Shown: one piece after another, positions 1 to 14,000 of the stretch
Layout of the letters: the number at the start of each line of letters is the position of its first letter
How positions within the stretch are numbered: position 1 is the first letter of the stretch
Source of the DNA: Helicoverpa zea
Taxonomy: Eukaryota > Arthropoda > Insecta > Lepidoptera > Noctuidae
DNA length: 64,000 nt
Direction of reading: 5' to 3'
NCBI RefSeq assembly: GCF_022581195.2
Contig: NC_061479.1
Coordinates: 620,001-684,000 of the forward strand
Program-made: the position numbers and the translations under genes
The notes under the pieces: generated by a model
Told to the model about the DNA's origin: nothing
Seen by the model: only the letters and a program-made list of their open reading frames with translations
Database searches by the model: none

Positions 1-719
1 GTACAGCAACATTTGTATACTTTGTTACAAAGGTGAAATATATAACTTCTTGTAGTATAATTGATACGTATTGAAAGTCCAGAACATAAAGTTGATCTGG
101 TTACGTCGCGATTTAAAGTTATACCCCTCTTAAAGTACATACTGAAAACGCATTTTTTTTTGTGATATATTAAACTAATTTTAATAAAAAAAAGTTTATT
201 TTAGAAAGTGGTTTGTAATCATGAGTATCGGTAACTAATTAACAATCACCCTATATAATATATTTTTGCCTAAATATATTCAACTATTATACCTAACTTG
301 TGCCAAGGGAAGAAATACAGTGCACACTATACTATACTTTTAATATCGATAGTTAATTTTGAAAAATATTAACTATCTTAGAATATAACTTGGCACCACT
401 ATACTCGAAATAAACATACTATATTAATGCTAGTTTAGGAACTGTGTACAAAATACTGCGGGCAAATAAATTATTTTAGTAAAAAAATGCCATTTACAAA
501 AACTGGATTGTTAGTTTTTGATATAAAAACAATGAAACATACAAACAAATATTAGTAGGGATTATAAATTTGCCCTAACAAGTAATTTGGCTAATAATAT
601 TAGATATTCTATTATATTACACAAACTAAGCAAAATTTTTAAAATTAAAATAATGTACTTCTCTTAGGTAAAAACAGATTTAAAATCTTATAAACGTGTA
701 CTTATCAATATTGCTATTT
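1..719. other. AT-rich intergenic stretch
   Basis: No open frame, RNA gene or recognisable repeat was seen here. The sequence is strongly AT-rich up to the left edge of the duplicated block near 720. Confidence 0.5.
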
Positions 720-1982
720 AAGAGCGCTATTACAAAGTCGAATTGCTCAGTTGTAGGTAAATTAGACGATAGCCGGCAGCACTTGCGCATGTGTGCGTCT
801 AGTGAAATACGCAACGCACACCTGCGGACCGCCACGCGGCACAAACAAACTTGAGACTTTGCCACTTTTTTCCGAAATAATTTATTGTTTTTATAGTTTA
901 TGAAATATTATTTGTACCGATGAATTTTATAACCTAGAATAGCTCGATTGAGTTACAATAAACAAGTAATCGTTTACAATTTTTAAATTATTTAGTCGAC
1001 AACCAAACTTTTCACCATGTTTATCAATTATAAGTAATTGATTTATAAAAAAACTAAAATCTATAATTCGTCTTCCATGTATTGTATCTTCATTTTCCTG
1101 CAACAATGAAAACTAGGAATGTAGATAGTTTATTAAAACAAATATGTCACGTATACCTTTTGCGGGTGACAAAAAATACTTACCATATTATTTGTACTGG
1201 TATTCAATTGAGTCTGATAGTCTGAATTAAATATGCTTTCATTATCCTGCAAGAATCAAAGAAGTCCAATTACATTATTATGCAACAGCGAAACTAACGA
1301 CGATGACATTTACGTACATATTTCTTTATAACCAACATCAAAAAAAGAGAACCCAATCTATAACATTTTCGAATTAGAATATCATGGCCTAATACTTATG
1401 TATATTACATTTCAATCAGATCATTATAACTAAAAAATAAAATAAAACTCACTAGTATCAAAACGTGTTAGATGCGTAGGTTGCGCTATATTTTTCGAAC
1501 TCCGGCGAGTTTACGCGGCGCAACAGCGAGCGATACGTCCCTCCTCGGTAAGCGCCTGGCGCTGACTAAAGTTGAACACCGCGCGTCACAAGATTTATAT
1601 TGATTTTTGCATTGCAAACAAAAATTATTTTAAAATATTGTTTTACTTTTAAATAGACCAATTTTTTTTTTCAAGCTTTATAACAATACCACCTTAATTA
1701 TTAAATGTTTTTTATTTGAATTTGGATTATACTTTCATAGATAAAAAATATAGTTTCGTACGGAAAATTGTCAGTAGCTCTCAGTTTTATAGAATTATTT
1801 TTGGTGTAATACTGTATGAATTGTAATAAATTGATTTAAGCACTTCCAAGTACAAGATATAGTTGTATCTTGAACATTTTTATAAATGGTTAAATTGCTA
1901 TATCCTCGGAGTACCGAAGCATCAAAAGATACCCAAAAGCAACATTTTATGAAACATCCTTTGCAGAGACAAAGATTTTACT
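720..1982. repeat. Left copy of a long direct repeat (partner 62739-64000)
   Basis: From aagagcgctatt at 720 the sequence matches 62739-64000 almost base for base in the same orientation. It runs to at least 1982, where the partner meets the window end. Net length differs by about 1 bp. Differences are scattered substitutions and small indels, for example a deletion near 63173 and a 4-bp insertion near 63050. The block holds the exons at 927-1246 and a CpG-rich, promoter-like patch at 1495-1590. The true right end of the repeat cannot be seen. Confidence 0.9.
927..1246 (-). CDS. Probable Mutator-like transposase-type protein, 5' coding exons
   Basis: Two exons on the minus strand can be joined in frame. 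The first is 1184-1246 (63 nt, ttgcag before and gtaagt after). The second is 927-1097 (ttgcag before), which runs to a TAA. The second exon reads on from its first codon through GRRIIDFSFFINQL and later HGEKFGCRLNNLKIVND. This spacing of a GRRI-D start, a hydrophobic helix, an H, then FxC and a hydrophobic pair recalls the N-terminal part of insect Mutator-like transposase-domain proteins; that is recognition by eye. The only in-frame ATG is the last codon of the 63-nt exon, giving a start at MENEDT. A donor gtgagt near 1452 suggests an untranslated upstream exon. The frame ends early compared with the family, so the gene is broken or truncated. Confidence 0.35.
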
Positions 1983-2362
1983 GATGTACGTGGACAAATT
2001 AAAATATTTATTTAATACACTTTCAAGATAAATGATCAAACTTTCTGAATCTTATTTTTGTTTTTTTATTGTGACTATATCCAAAGCATCAAAACTCGTA
2101 TAAAACGTTTAAATTCGCGAAAATTTGTGATAGCCCTCTTAAAACTAGATAATTTATTGTTTATATAATACAAAACTTAAAAACAAATTCATTTAAAACG
2201 TTAATAAATAAATAATTTTATTATTTCTACCGATAGGTGGCGTACTTTTACGAAAAGCATATACGCCAAGACACCTCAATATAATATAGTTTCTTTGAAA
2301 AAAAAACCAACGATAACAGCACACTTATACAATCAATAAAAAAAATGCTACTGGCAATAAAA
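1983..2362. other. AT-rich intergenic sequence
   Basis: No gene is visible. It may belong to the duplicated block, but the partner copy runs off the window. Near 2340 lies an 18-bp motif, aaaatgctactggcaat, that recurs at about 2704 beyond the next repeat. Confidence 0.3.
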
Positions 2363-2668
2363 CTAAAGGTGCGTTTATGAAAGCTAACTGCCGACTGCAA
2401 CTGCCGACCGCATTTGCAGCGACTGCATAAAAATCAGTTGATATCTGGCAGCAACTGGTACTCAGCTGCATCCGGTTAGACTGGAAGCCGACACCAACAT
2501 AGTTGGGAAAAGGCTCGGGAGATGATCTGAGCGCGTCTGCACGTGCTGCTGCCGCTTCGATACAAAACGGTTTCATGTAAGTACATACAAACCAGTTGTG
2601 CAGCTACGGCCGACTTCAAGCAGTCGCGGCATGTGCGGTCGGCAGCTAACATTCAAAATGTACCTTAA
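2363..2668. mobile_element. MITE-like element with a nested SINE fragment
   Basis: The ends are inverted and imperfect: AAGGTGCGTTTATGAAAGC on the left against AAGGTACATTTTGAATG read inward from the right. Both are followed by a GCTAACTGCCGAC or TAGCTGCCGAC motif. At about 2455-2530 it contains the 3' end of the common SINE (ggttagactggaagccgac). A stretch of about 18 bp is directly repeated on both sides. Confidence 0.45.
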
Positions 2669-2964
2669 CAGTATCATTCTCACTAATTAAAAAAAAAAAC
2701 ACAAAAATGCTACTGGCAATGACATTAACTTCATTAAAAATGTCGCAGCCATTAATTTACAAGCAAACTACTAGAGGGCGCTATATTTAACAACGTTCAT
2801 AATTAAACCAGTTTCTCTTTTCTGAGCCTTTTCGCGTTGGGGAAAAGGCTCAGAGAATGACCTATAAATCAAAAAGTTATAGTTTATCTGCCAGATTCCT
2901 GATAGCTCTCAGAGACTTGTGAAACTGGCCATAAGAATTTAACAGCATTAATTACCTAGTTATT

Positions 2965-5900
2965 TCAACCTAATATTTCCTCTGCCTCTTCCTCACCATA
3001 TTTACTTTTGAAAGTATCCCAAACCTTCATAGCGACCGAAGCGTCTGTGTCGGTACAAGTATAAGTCTGCCCCGGATGTTTTCTCGTATAATGCCTCAAA
3101 ACATTCTGTTTATGAGAAAATCTCTTAGGACATACATGACAACGGAAATACTTCTCATTAACATGCGTCTTCATATGATATTTTAATCTACTCTCTCTAG
3201 GAAATTTCTTATGACAAATTTCGCAGACTGTGTGTTTGACTTTATCATGGCCGAGCATATGACGTTGCATGTTATGCTTATGAGCGAAATTTTTGTCACA
3301 AAGTTGACATGTATAAGGTTTCTCGCCCGTATGCACTCGCATATGAGGCTTTAAAAGACCCGAACTCGTAAAAGTTTTATCACAAACCGGACACGAAAAC
3401 GGACGAACTCCATTATGTAATTGCATATGTCGTATTAAAGTACTTTTGTGTTTAAAAGTAGTAGGGCATTGTTCGCAAGAAAACGGCCTGTCGTTATCAT
3501 GTTTCCTCAAGTGAGATTTTAAAAGATATTCCTTTTCGAAAATCTTGTGACAAACATGGCATACAAGGGGCTCATCCGTCTGCACTTTACATCTACTTTT
3601 TCCTTGATGTTTTTTCAAATTAGTTTTGAACGAAAAGCTTTTATTACATAGAGGACATTTGTAAGGTTTTTCTGTTAAATGAACCTTTTTATGTTGCATT
3701 AAGTTAGAGGAGGATTTAAATGATTTTTGGCAGACATCGCAAGGGTACAGTCGGGCGGTTGGTATGGTGTGTCGGTTGAACTTGTGTCGGTCCAATCGCA
3801 TTTGGTTGAGAAACTCAGCATCACAAAGATCACATTTAAGAGTTTCTCTCGTGTGTATGAGTAGATGGCGCTGCACGTTGCCTTGGTTTGCGAACGTTTT
3901 TTTGCAAATTTGGCAGACGTAGCCCGGTCCGGTTGGCGCGTTAGTGTAGAATTCTGAAAAGAAAAAGTGATTTAGGTTTTAAAGAAAAACTCAGGTAACA
4001 GAGACCAATTTTTATGTTAAAAAAGCCTTTTTCTGAAGGCAGAAGAAATTATTGTTGAAGGATACCTTGTGGCCCTTACTGGCCACATACAATAATAATC
4101 TGTCACATTGGCTTGTTCAAATTACTGTGTTTGATGTCAAATGTCTGTGACGTTGTGTTGTGTTTGTGCTATATTTTAATATACGTTATTATCGGCACCC
4201 TGCAACTCGGGTTCATTTTCCAATTATTTTTAGTCAATCGGAATCTTGCTACTAAAGCATTATGGTAGGACTAGCTTCCTCCAGAGGTTTCGCCCACACC
4301 CTGTGCAAACTAATTTCCGCAACCAGATAATAAAATATAGCCTACATATCCTAAGTTTCATCAAAATCCATCCAACCATTTGCGAGTGATAGACACGCCA
4401 ATATTTAGCCTTCATTTTGTTGTATTTCTTTTTGGCTTTTTGTTTTTTATTTTTTTTATTTCTTTATTAGTATAATGATGAAAATTTACCATTATTTTCG
4501 TTCCTCTTGAAGCTCTCGATGTTCAGGTCATCTGAAGGTGGATCCTCGGGGGGCACTTCCTCCGGCAACTGGAAATGTGAATATCTCTATTTTAATGTGA
4601 CAAGCACTTTAAAACAGAAATAAAAGTCAAAGTGCTTTCCAACTATCGAATTATCCAACTTAAATGCAGACTCCACCAAAGCAAAACGGAGATTTTTCTT
4701 AAAGCTACCGCGGTCCTGGTACATAAAAGGCCTACGACGGAACACGACGGTTTTTAGTCAGTAAGAGTCTGACACTCCCTCACCGCTGCTAACCCACAGC
4801 GGGAGGGGTCATTTGATGAATTTTGACGTCGTTAAAAAAAAAGATAGCCTAAACGACTGTAAACTACCCGTTTAAGCAATATCATCCAAAATTGCGCATG
4901 TATGCAAAACTACTCTTATTAAACAAAATTAAACTAGTCTTATTTTTATTGGGAAATCATCAATAGACCCCTCCCGCTGTGGGTGTCAGACTCTTACCCT
5001 CTTATTACAAAACGCAGTACCAAAAAATAATCGGCTTTTGTACTACCTTTAAACCAGCTTTAAGTAGGCTTTAAAACGTTATTACAAAACGCAGTTTATC
5101 GCAAGTCCTATTACCATGTCATCAGTGACCTTTTACATCTATAAAAGATGATTTAAGCTGCATCCGTGTCAAGTTGCTTGGTTTTGGCACTTGCGCTGAT
5201 GACTAACAAGGCCTATGCGAAAGCGACAGCGCCGATCGCAACGTCCACAAACGAACTGTGTTCCCGGTGACGTAGATCGCGTACTATCTATAGTACAAAA
5301 GATAAACCATCGAGCCCCTAGTTTAACTGCAGTACTTTGCTATTTATTAAACGTCAAAAAGCTTGAGTATATCTCTTGTTATTTTCGAGGTATTTTCTGT
5401 TAATAATGGATATTAACATGTTGGATTTAACCACCTACCTAAGATGTGTTAGATGAAATTGAGAGTTCCCGGGGACCCAACAGAGTTCGTTATCGACGAA
5501 ACCCGTTCGACTTGCCTGATGACGATTTTCAATATAAATAAATACACAAAAAAAAAAACATTTTTTTTTCATATTTTTCTTGTATTTTGTGTTTTTCTGT
5601 TACCAATTCTATATGAAAACAAAGAAAACTCCAAAATAATATAAGTACTTTTTGTTTGACCTCTAATGTGTTAAGGGAGAATTTCTGTTGTTTGTAATGA
5701 CTGACTTTTATACTTTTATATGTCTGTGCAGTGCTTCATAATGAATTGCATGGCCATTGCCATAGACATGCAAGAAGGTGTATTTCCCGGAGAAGTCAAG
5801 AATGAGGAGTCCTGTTGTGAAATACTACCAGCACAGAAGACACAAAATACTGTGAGAGGAAATATTCGGAGGAGGCAGTTTATTGAAAGACATTTTAATT

Positions 5901-8064
5901 ACAATAAGATTTATTAAATCTTTTCTAAATTTTACTTAGGCGGTTATAATTAATAAGATGAGTATTTCACTTTTCCTAACTAGGTTAGGATTGGGTCAAC
6001 CCAGTTACCCGGGCAACCAATACCTCTTGGTAAGACTGGTTGTCAGACCTTCTGGCCGCTGACTATACCATGAGCCAAAAGGTAAACAAACCATAAAAAG
6101 GGTATTTTATAATCACGATTGAAGTTGTGAACATATCTTATAAAAATAACTAACTACGGCAGTAATTCACTGACAACATGAGAAATGATATTTTAGAAAA
6201 ATGTTTGTAGAACTTATGCAATCCTTTCAAACTTATTTGAAATCAAATATGATAAATGCCGTAAATTATTTTCTTAATTTTAATTAAATATGTATTAAAT
6301 CGTTTACATGTAAAAGAACCTAAAAGACTTGACTGTCAAACATAGAACCCTACTAAATTGTAGACCACAGACACTGCGAACATTTTACATAAAAATGTGA
6401 CTTTTCGTCATCGGTCGGGTTTTACCCGCCATCTTGAAAAAGTGTCATTCTTCGTTTACATTTTGGCTTACGGCTCGGTGAATGGAGTATTAACTGTAAC
6501 AACTGCCAAAGATGTTCAAACGACAGCCGGGACCCACCAATGGGGGCTACCGTTTTTTGTTTCACCAGATGGCGCAACTGTAGCGTGAGGTCATAAACTA
6601 CGGCATTCAAAGTTCTTTCAAAACTTATATCTGCATTAGGTGATTATATAAGATCATATTTAATACAATAGACCTATATTGTGAACGTACTGGCGATGCC
6701 ACAGTGTTGCGCAGTGCCGTTTTGCTTGAGAAAGAAAGGCGGACATAAGTTTCCGAAAGATAAAAGTGTGTCAAAGCAGTGACATTTATAGATCCCTAAT
6801 CTGTATTTGCCATAATTAATCTAAAGTATTGTTAAATACTCACAATATTAATTTAATTAGAAATATAAACCCGCGCGCGTAAAGAAACAGTGACATTTGA
6901 CGTTTCGATGACCTCACGCAACACGAGCGCCCCTCGCGGCGATTTCATACGCGGTAGCCCTCATTCATCGTGCCTTCGGAAACAAGTACCTGAAAAAAAT
7001 TGTATATTATTATATTGCCACACTAACAAATATAAAAAGCCAAGTAATATTAATTAATCAATAATTGTAGACATTATTGTCCTTTTGTAATTTAATTATG
7101 TCAAAAAATTAAAATTTATTGTTGGTATCAACTGTGATGACCAATATTATAAAAAGGGGGAATTATAAACCGAGCTATTAAAAAAACGCTTTGCGACTGA
7201 TGATGACATACTGTATTAATAACTTGAGCGGTATGAATTTGAGTAAGCGAAAAATTAACTAAACTAACAACGAATATTGATTAATAATAAAATCCAGAAC
7301 GAGCTTACAAAAAGTGAATTGTGATAAATTCATTTCATATATTAAAATTTTATCCGAGCGACTACATTACTAAGTGAGCGACTGGAAATACAGAGAGGGC
7401 AACTTCAATATTAAGATAGAATCGATTTTTCTAAGTGAGGTTATACATAACGTTATTAATTTAATACTTTACTTTTTTTTAGTTTTTAATTTATTACCGA
7501 CGTTATAACGTTATTATAACGTCGGTTATGCAAAGTTTTGTAAGCTGCTTTATTAATGATTATTGGTTCCTGATATTCTATTTTAAAATGGCAGAATTTT
7601 GAAAACGAATCGCTGCAAAACCGACTCCACGTAGTCTTGGTTGCCCTACTCCTAGAGTGCAATTCAAAACCGCGTAGGCGCGGAGGGGCGAGGCGGCCTG
7701 CGAGCTGAGGCGCAGGTAGTTTTAACGTTAAAACCATCTGCGACGATAAGCTCGCATGGGACCGCCGGAGCCCCGCAGCGTCGGAGCCGTGACAGAAGCC
7801 ATGCTTGCTGCATGTTGCATTGTGCTTCCATGCTGCATGCCTGCATGCATGCTTCGTTTCAATCTCCTTCCCTCGCTCCGCTATCCCCCGCTTACCCCTT
7901 GATATCTTATTTTTTATTTTTTTTTTTTTTTTTATTTTATTTTATTTTAAGAAGGCTTACAGACTAATAACATAATATGTAACAAAAATATATTTTCCAG
8001 TTGCTAATAACAAGCCTCCACAGATATATAATATTAACGATGAACTATTGTAATGCCTGAATGT

Positions 8065-8095
<31 letters not shown>

Positions 8096-11000
8096 TTTAA
8101 TTATTAATATTATTTATTTGCTACGTGTGTATTTGAGTACCACCAGACAGTGCTTCATTCTCAAAAAATGATTTAGCTAAAAGTTTCTTTGCTACTTTCG
8201 TTTTAGTGCAAAATAAGTCAATATCATGCTCACGAGATAATTCATTAAAGCAACGAGCGCTTCTAATAAGGTAAGCATTACGCCTATAATTAGTGGAGGT
8301 GGAAGGCACACTCAGTAATGGCCTCCATCGCAACCCAATAAGGTTAGTTTTAAATTCAAGTTTTGAAACGAGCTCAGAGCAGTCGATCGATCCATTCGCT
8401 ATCTTCATTAAGAAACATATATCACTGATGAGTCGCCTGTAATCTAGTGGTAAAAAATGGTATTTCTTACATCGTTGCACATAACCTATAGATATTCGGT
8501 GCGCTTTGTAATCGAGATATCTAAGGAACTTTTTCTGGATACCCTCAATACGCAGCTTATAGATCTCATATTGAGGGTTCCAGACTTGAGATGCATACTC
8601 CAAGTGACTGCGTACGAACGAACAATATAAAACCTTGATTGGTTTCAGAGAACGGAAACAGGTTGAGGCTCTAATTATAAACCCTAATGCTTTCGCAGCT
8701 TTTTTTACAATACCCTCAATGTGTTGATCAAATAGTAATCTGCTATCTTGTATAATGCCTAAATCCCTGATACTGTCAACTTTACATAAAGCGTGTTGGT
8801 TAAGAGTATAGCTTAATTATACATTTCCGATTAGTATTTAGGAAATGTATAGATTTCCTAGGAAATGTGTCTAATGTAATTTATTTCACACATTTTGTAT
8901 TCGAAACACTTCATTTAAGATAAAATGCCGCTCTGTATATAAAATACATTTGCCAAATATTGAAAAAAATGCAGGACGTAACGTTGACACTCAAACAAAT
9001 ATTAAGTCGCTCAAATATTATGAAGCTGCTCATTTTGTATTTTTAAGTAACTCAAATTAATGTTTGTAAGATACTATTCTGTTGATTTTTCGTCACTTAC
9101 AGTCAGCCGCTCACTTAGTAATTACATAACCCAAATTAATTAATTTTGACACTTAAAATTGTAATTTACAGTCACTCGGTTTATTACTACCCTTATAAAA
9201 GTATATTAGCTCTATCCCTACTAATATCATAAATGCGAAAGTAACTCTGTCTGTCTGTTACGCTTTAACGTCTAAACCACTGGACTGATTTTAATAAAAT
9301 TTGGTACAGAGATAGAGTTGACCTTGAGAAAGAACATAAGATAGTATTTACCCCGGACTTTAAAAGAGTTGTCTTGGAAGCTAGTTGTGAATACATTTTT
9401 GAAATTGGTTTCATACTTTTTGAGATACGTTGCGGACTTTTGAAAAGTTGTCTTGGAAACGCAAAATAACCGAACTCTACGCGGGCGAAACCGCGGGCGG
9501 AAGCTAGATATTACTATAGGCTAGCTAGTATATGATATTGCAATAAGCAACGTTTGCTTATTGCTATACTCTATCCACGGAAGCAAGAGCTAAAAGGTAA
9601 ACAAAGAATGACACTTTTTCAAGATGGCGGTATAACCCGCCCGATGACAAAACGTCACATTTTTGTGTAAAATGTTCGCAGTATCTGTGATTTTGTCATC
9701 GGTCGGGTTATACCGCCATCTTGAAAAAGTGTCATTCTTTGTTTACCTTTTAGCTCTTGCTTCCGTGGATAGAGTATTATATTGTTCTAAAGAGTAACTT
9801 ACATTTTACATTTTTACATTAAGAGTGCTCCACTCCAACATAGCTATTTCTAATTGGAGCTTTCTAATTTTTAATTTTTGTATTTCTACTTTGTCTGAGT
9901 GTTCCGCTTCTAATATCGCCAACTGCCTTTTCTTAAAATCCAAGTTGCTTTTTAAAATAGCTGGGCTCCAAGCTTCATTTCTGTAATTAAATTAATATAT
10001 ATGTTATAACTTGGTGTCGTGGTGGCCTAGTGGGTAAAGAACCAACCTGTCGAGATGTCAGGCAAGTACCAATGCAACTTTTCTAAGTTTGTATATACTT
10101 TCTAAGTATATCTTAGACACCAATGACTGTGTTTCGGATGGCACGTTAAACTGTAGGTCCCGGCTGCCATTGAACATCCTTGGCAGTCGTTACGGGTAGT
10201 CGATGCCAGTAAGTCTGACACCAGTCTAACCAAGGGGTATTGGGTTGCCTGCAAACTGGGTTGAGGGGGTGATATAGGCAGTCGCTCCTTGTGGCGCACT
10301 GGTACTCAGCTGCATCCGATTAGACTGGAAGCCGACCCCAACATAGTTGGGAAGAAAGGCTCGGAGGATGATGTATGTAATAACTTGGCTTATTATTCTT
10401 GAGTACTTAATTTCTTTCTACGGTCATCATAGCATACCTAAATTTCCTTTTTTTCTGGGTTTTAGATCCGCAGTCCATGTCTACTCTCTTCCTCTTTGGT
10501 TCTAGGGCTTTACTGGTAGAGGTCACTGAAAATAATAAATGCCATTAACATTTGACTGTTGGTGGTGAGCTGCATTGCCTTGTATACACTTGTAAACTTT
10601 ATAATATCGGGTGTGTCGTACCTAATCACATTAAATTAAATACGTTATTATACTGGTTAATATACATATGTCGAATAGCGCAAAGAAAAAATAAAAAAAT
10701 GTTTTTTTCAAACAAAGTAAATAGAATAAAAATGTGCGAAAATTAGAACACCATATAAAAGTCAGTCATTACAAACAACTAAAATTCTCCCTTGAAAACT
10801 GACAGCTGTCTACTGGTCAAAACATTCGATACTCCTAACTTTATCTCTGCTTTACACTTGATGAACAAAAAAAAATATGAAAACGAAAAATGACTCCTGT
10901 GGCTAAACTACTGAATGGATTAGGTTATTTTTTAACAATTCGCCAATTCTATGGCGAATTCCACATCATAAAGTACATGTGATAGGATTTAATGTGATTA

Positions 11001-14000
11001 GGTACGACACACCCTGTACAATTATTTATATTTACTTGATTCTGCATTCTTATTCTCAATGTCCATAACTATGTTCTCTGCAGATGTTTGACCCACATCC
11101 GGACCTTCCTTTGTGTGTTCTTCTACAGTTGATGAGGCGTTTGTTATCTGTTACAGGTACAATATAATGTTAGTTAATAAAATAAATAAATAAAAGAAAA
11201 AAGCATTTATTAATTTCTTGCAAAAAAACATAAAACAAGTAAGACTGAACTTAATCCTATATGCATGCTTCTGAAAAAAAAAATGATTTTACTAAGGTTA
11301 GTTACCTATTACAATACAAATCCGTCATTAGACCTGTCGTCCTGTATGGATCGGAGTGTTGGGCATTGAAAAAGACGGACGAGAAGAGAGTGCATGTAAC
11401 AGAAATGAGAATGCTGAGATGGATGTGTGGTGTTACAAGAATGGATAAAGTGAGGAATGATTACATTAGAGGAAGTCTGAAAGTAGCGCCAGTTACAGAA
11501 AAGATGAGAAGTAGAAGATTGTCGTGGTATGGACATGTAATGAGGAGGGATGATACGCATGCAACAAAGTGTGTGCTAAGTATGAATGTAGATGGATGGA
11601 GAGGAAGAGGAAGACCTAAGAAAAGATGGATGGATTGCCTGAAAGATGATATGAATAGGAAGGGAGTGAGTGTCAGTATGACGAGTGACAGGGGAAAATG
11701 GAAGAAAATGACATATTGCGCCGACCCCAAGTAATATTTGGGAACAGGGCAGGAGAAAGAAGAAGTTACCTATTATTTTATTGTTATTATCACGCTATCA
11801 CATTAATTATTATTGTTATAAATACAAGTGAAAGTATGTGTGTATGTTTGTTAAAACTAGGCAATAATATAGCTTATGTATGAGGATAACATATAAGCTA
11901 GTTTTAATCCAGGTGTAGTTTCCCCGCAAAGCAGGTGAAACAGCTGGCAGAAGCTAGTGCTTAATTAAATGAAATTATTACTACTGGGAACGGACGGAAC
12001 GGATAACGTAGCTACATTATTATCGTCACCCAGCAGTGAAAACCACGTAAATGTTTATAATAAAATTTTACAGGAGGAAGACAAAACTGTCTTCTGACAA
12101 AAAAAATATATGAGTGGGAAAAAGCAAAAGGTAATCCTTTGCTTTTTTAGATTTTCATTAAATAAATAAATACATAAAATATTTTTTAATCCGGAATAAC
12201 GTTATTATCAACCGCACTGGCAAGTTTCTCAGACGAAAATGGCGGATCCTATTTTGCTACAGGTTCACATAGCACGTCATAAATGGCGCTAGGAGTAGTT
12301 GATTCGAAAGTTTGTTAGAATAATTTGTGCGTCCCGAGTTTATCAATCCAAAGAAAAAAAAAAGGGAATGAGACATCTGAGATTTTCACTGCTGGGCGAC
12401 GATGTTATGGTTGTTGCCATGTCATACAGTGTGTAGGTATGTAAAGTTCGACCTGCAGCAATTTATGCTGTCCTGTCTGTCTGGGCGGCACTCAAGCTTA
12501 TGTTCGAGGGTTTGCCCCGCGATATTTATATTGCATCTTTTAACTCGTCATTAGTCACCATAATGTTCCACCCAAGGTCCTTGGCTGCGAGTGCGGGGCT
12601 GCCGTGCAGACCATGTCCCACCTAATCCCATGTCCACTGTGACCTGAAACTTGGTCGCGGGAGGACCTAATGAGCGCATCCGGCCGTGCTCTCGCTGCGG
12701 CGGCATATTGGGCTGACATAGTGCAGTCGTCTAGTATAGACACGAAAGAAGAAGAAGAATGTTCCACACAGTGATACACTAACCTTTTCTTCTGTAGTCC
12801 AATTTTCACCTCTTTTCTTCTTTTGCGTTTCCATAAATATATAATAAATAATTAAAAAACGTTCACGGTATCACCACAAAACAAAATTTTTAAGGGTGGA
12901 AGGTTTGTTGAAAATTTTCAACTCAAGTCAAATTACGCGCGCTGTTGGCAGTTCATTCCGATATATACATATTTCCCTTGCTCAATAGTTTTTCCAAAAC
13001 GGAATAACAGGTTTGTGTGTATAAATACATACTTAGTATTTAAAATATATAAACACTTTTAAATAAAAAAATAACGTTTTATTTTCAATTTAATAGTTAC
13101 ATTGAAATACACGTATCAACATATTGTAAAAAGGAACGGCACATAGAATGCTGAACGACTGAACGAATATAACGAATATAATACTAAAAATGATTTAAAA
13201 GTTTTTGTTTATTATCTGTGGATATTTTTGGAACCACAGACGAATCGCAGCACCATTTTTTTTTTCCGACGTCAAAAATCATCAAATGACCTCTCCCGCT
13301 GTGGGTTAGCAGCAGTGAGGGAGTGTCAGACTCTTACTGACTAAAAACCGTCGTGTTCCGTCATAGGCCGTTTATGTACCAGGGCCGCGGTATCTCTTTC
13401 GAACAACCCGCAGGAATCGCAGTACCATACAGTCTTCTCTTAGTCTACGTTTTGAAATAAGGATAACAGAACTATCTCAACTATCCTATGGTACATGTAG
13501 GGTTGCCAACTATACTGTTTTAAACAGTATTCTACTGTTTTTCACTAAATTATACTTTTTACTGTCTAACAAAAAAAAAGTATACAAAATACTGTTTTCA
13601 GCATCAAAATGCAGACACATTATTATGTGTTACATTTAGAAGCTCCAAAAAATAGGTATTTAAAAATAATAAATAAATACTGTTTGTTTTGCTAAAATAC
13701 TGTTTAATAATCTTCACAGACCTGAATATACTTTATTTCTTGTAAAAAAAAGTTGGCAACCCTAGGTACATAAAAGGCCTAAGACGGAACACGACGGTTT
13801 TTAGTCAGTAAGAGTCTGACACTCCCTCACCGCTGCTAACCCACAGCGGGAGGGGTCATTTGATGATTTTTGAAGTCGTTAAAAAAAGTACCGTAACAAA
13901 CCAAGATGATTTCATTCCGGTTTAAACCACTACTAGCGGCAGTTTTTTTATAATAAGGTGGTTACTGACTAAACCCCATCATGTTCCTTCTTAAGCCCTT

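Noticed and set aside
2325..2576. 83-codon open frame
   Set aside because: It lies in a MITE with a nested SINE piece.
5453..5644. 63-codon frame MKLRVPGDPTEF
   Set aside because: A neighbouring frame reads better as the arginine-rich start of a Harbinger remnant. Neither is a live gene.
7664..7846. Cysteine- and arginine-rich small frame
   Set aside because: It lies in repeat family C, present in inverted orientation at 32950.
10102..10299. Open frames in SINE copies (also at 15867, 17755, 23619 and 23626)
   Set aside because: The same SINE gives different frames in each copy. These are repeat sequence, not genes.
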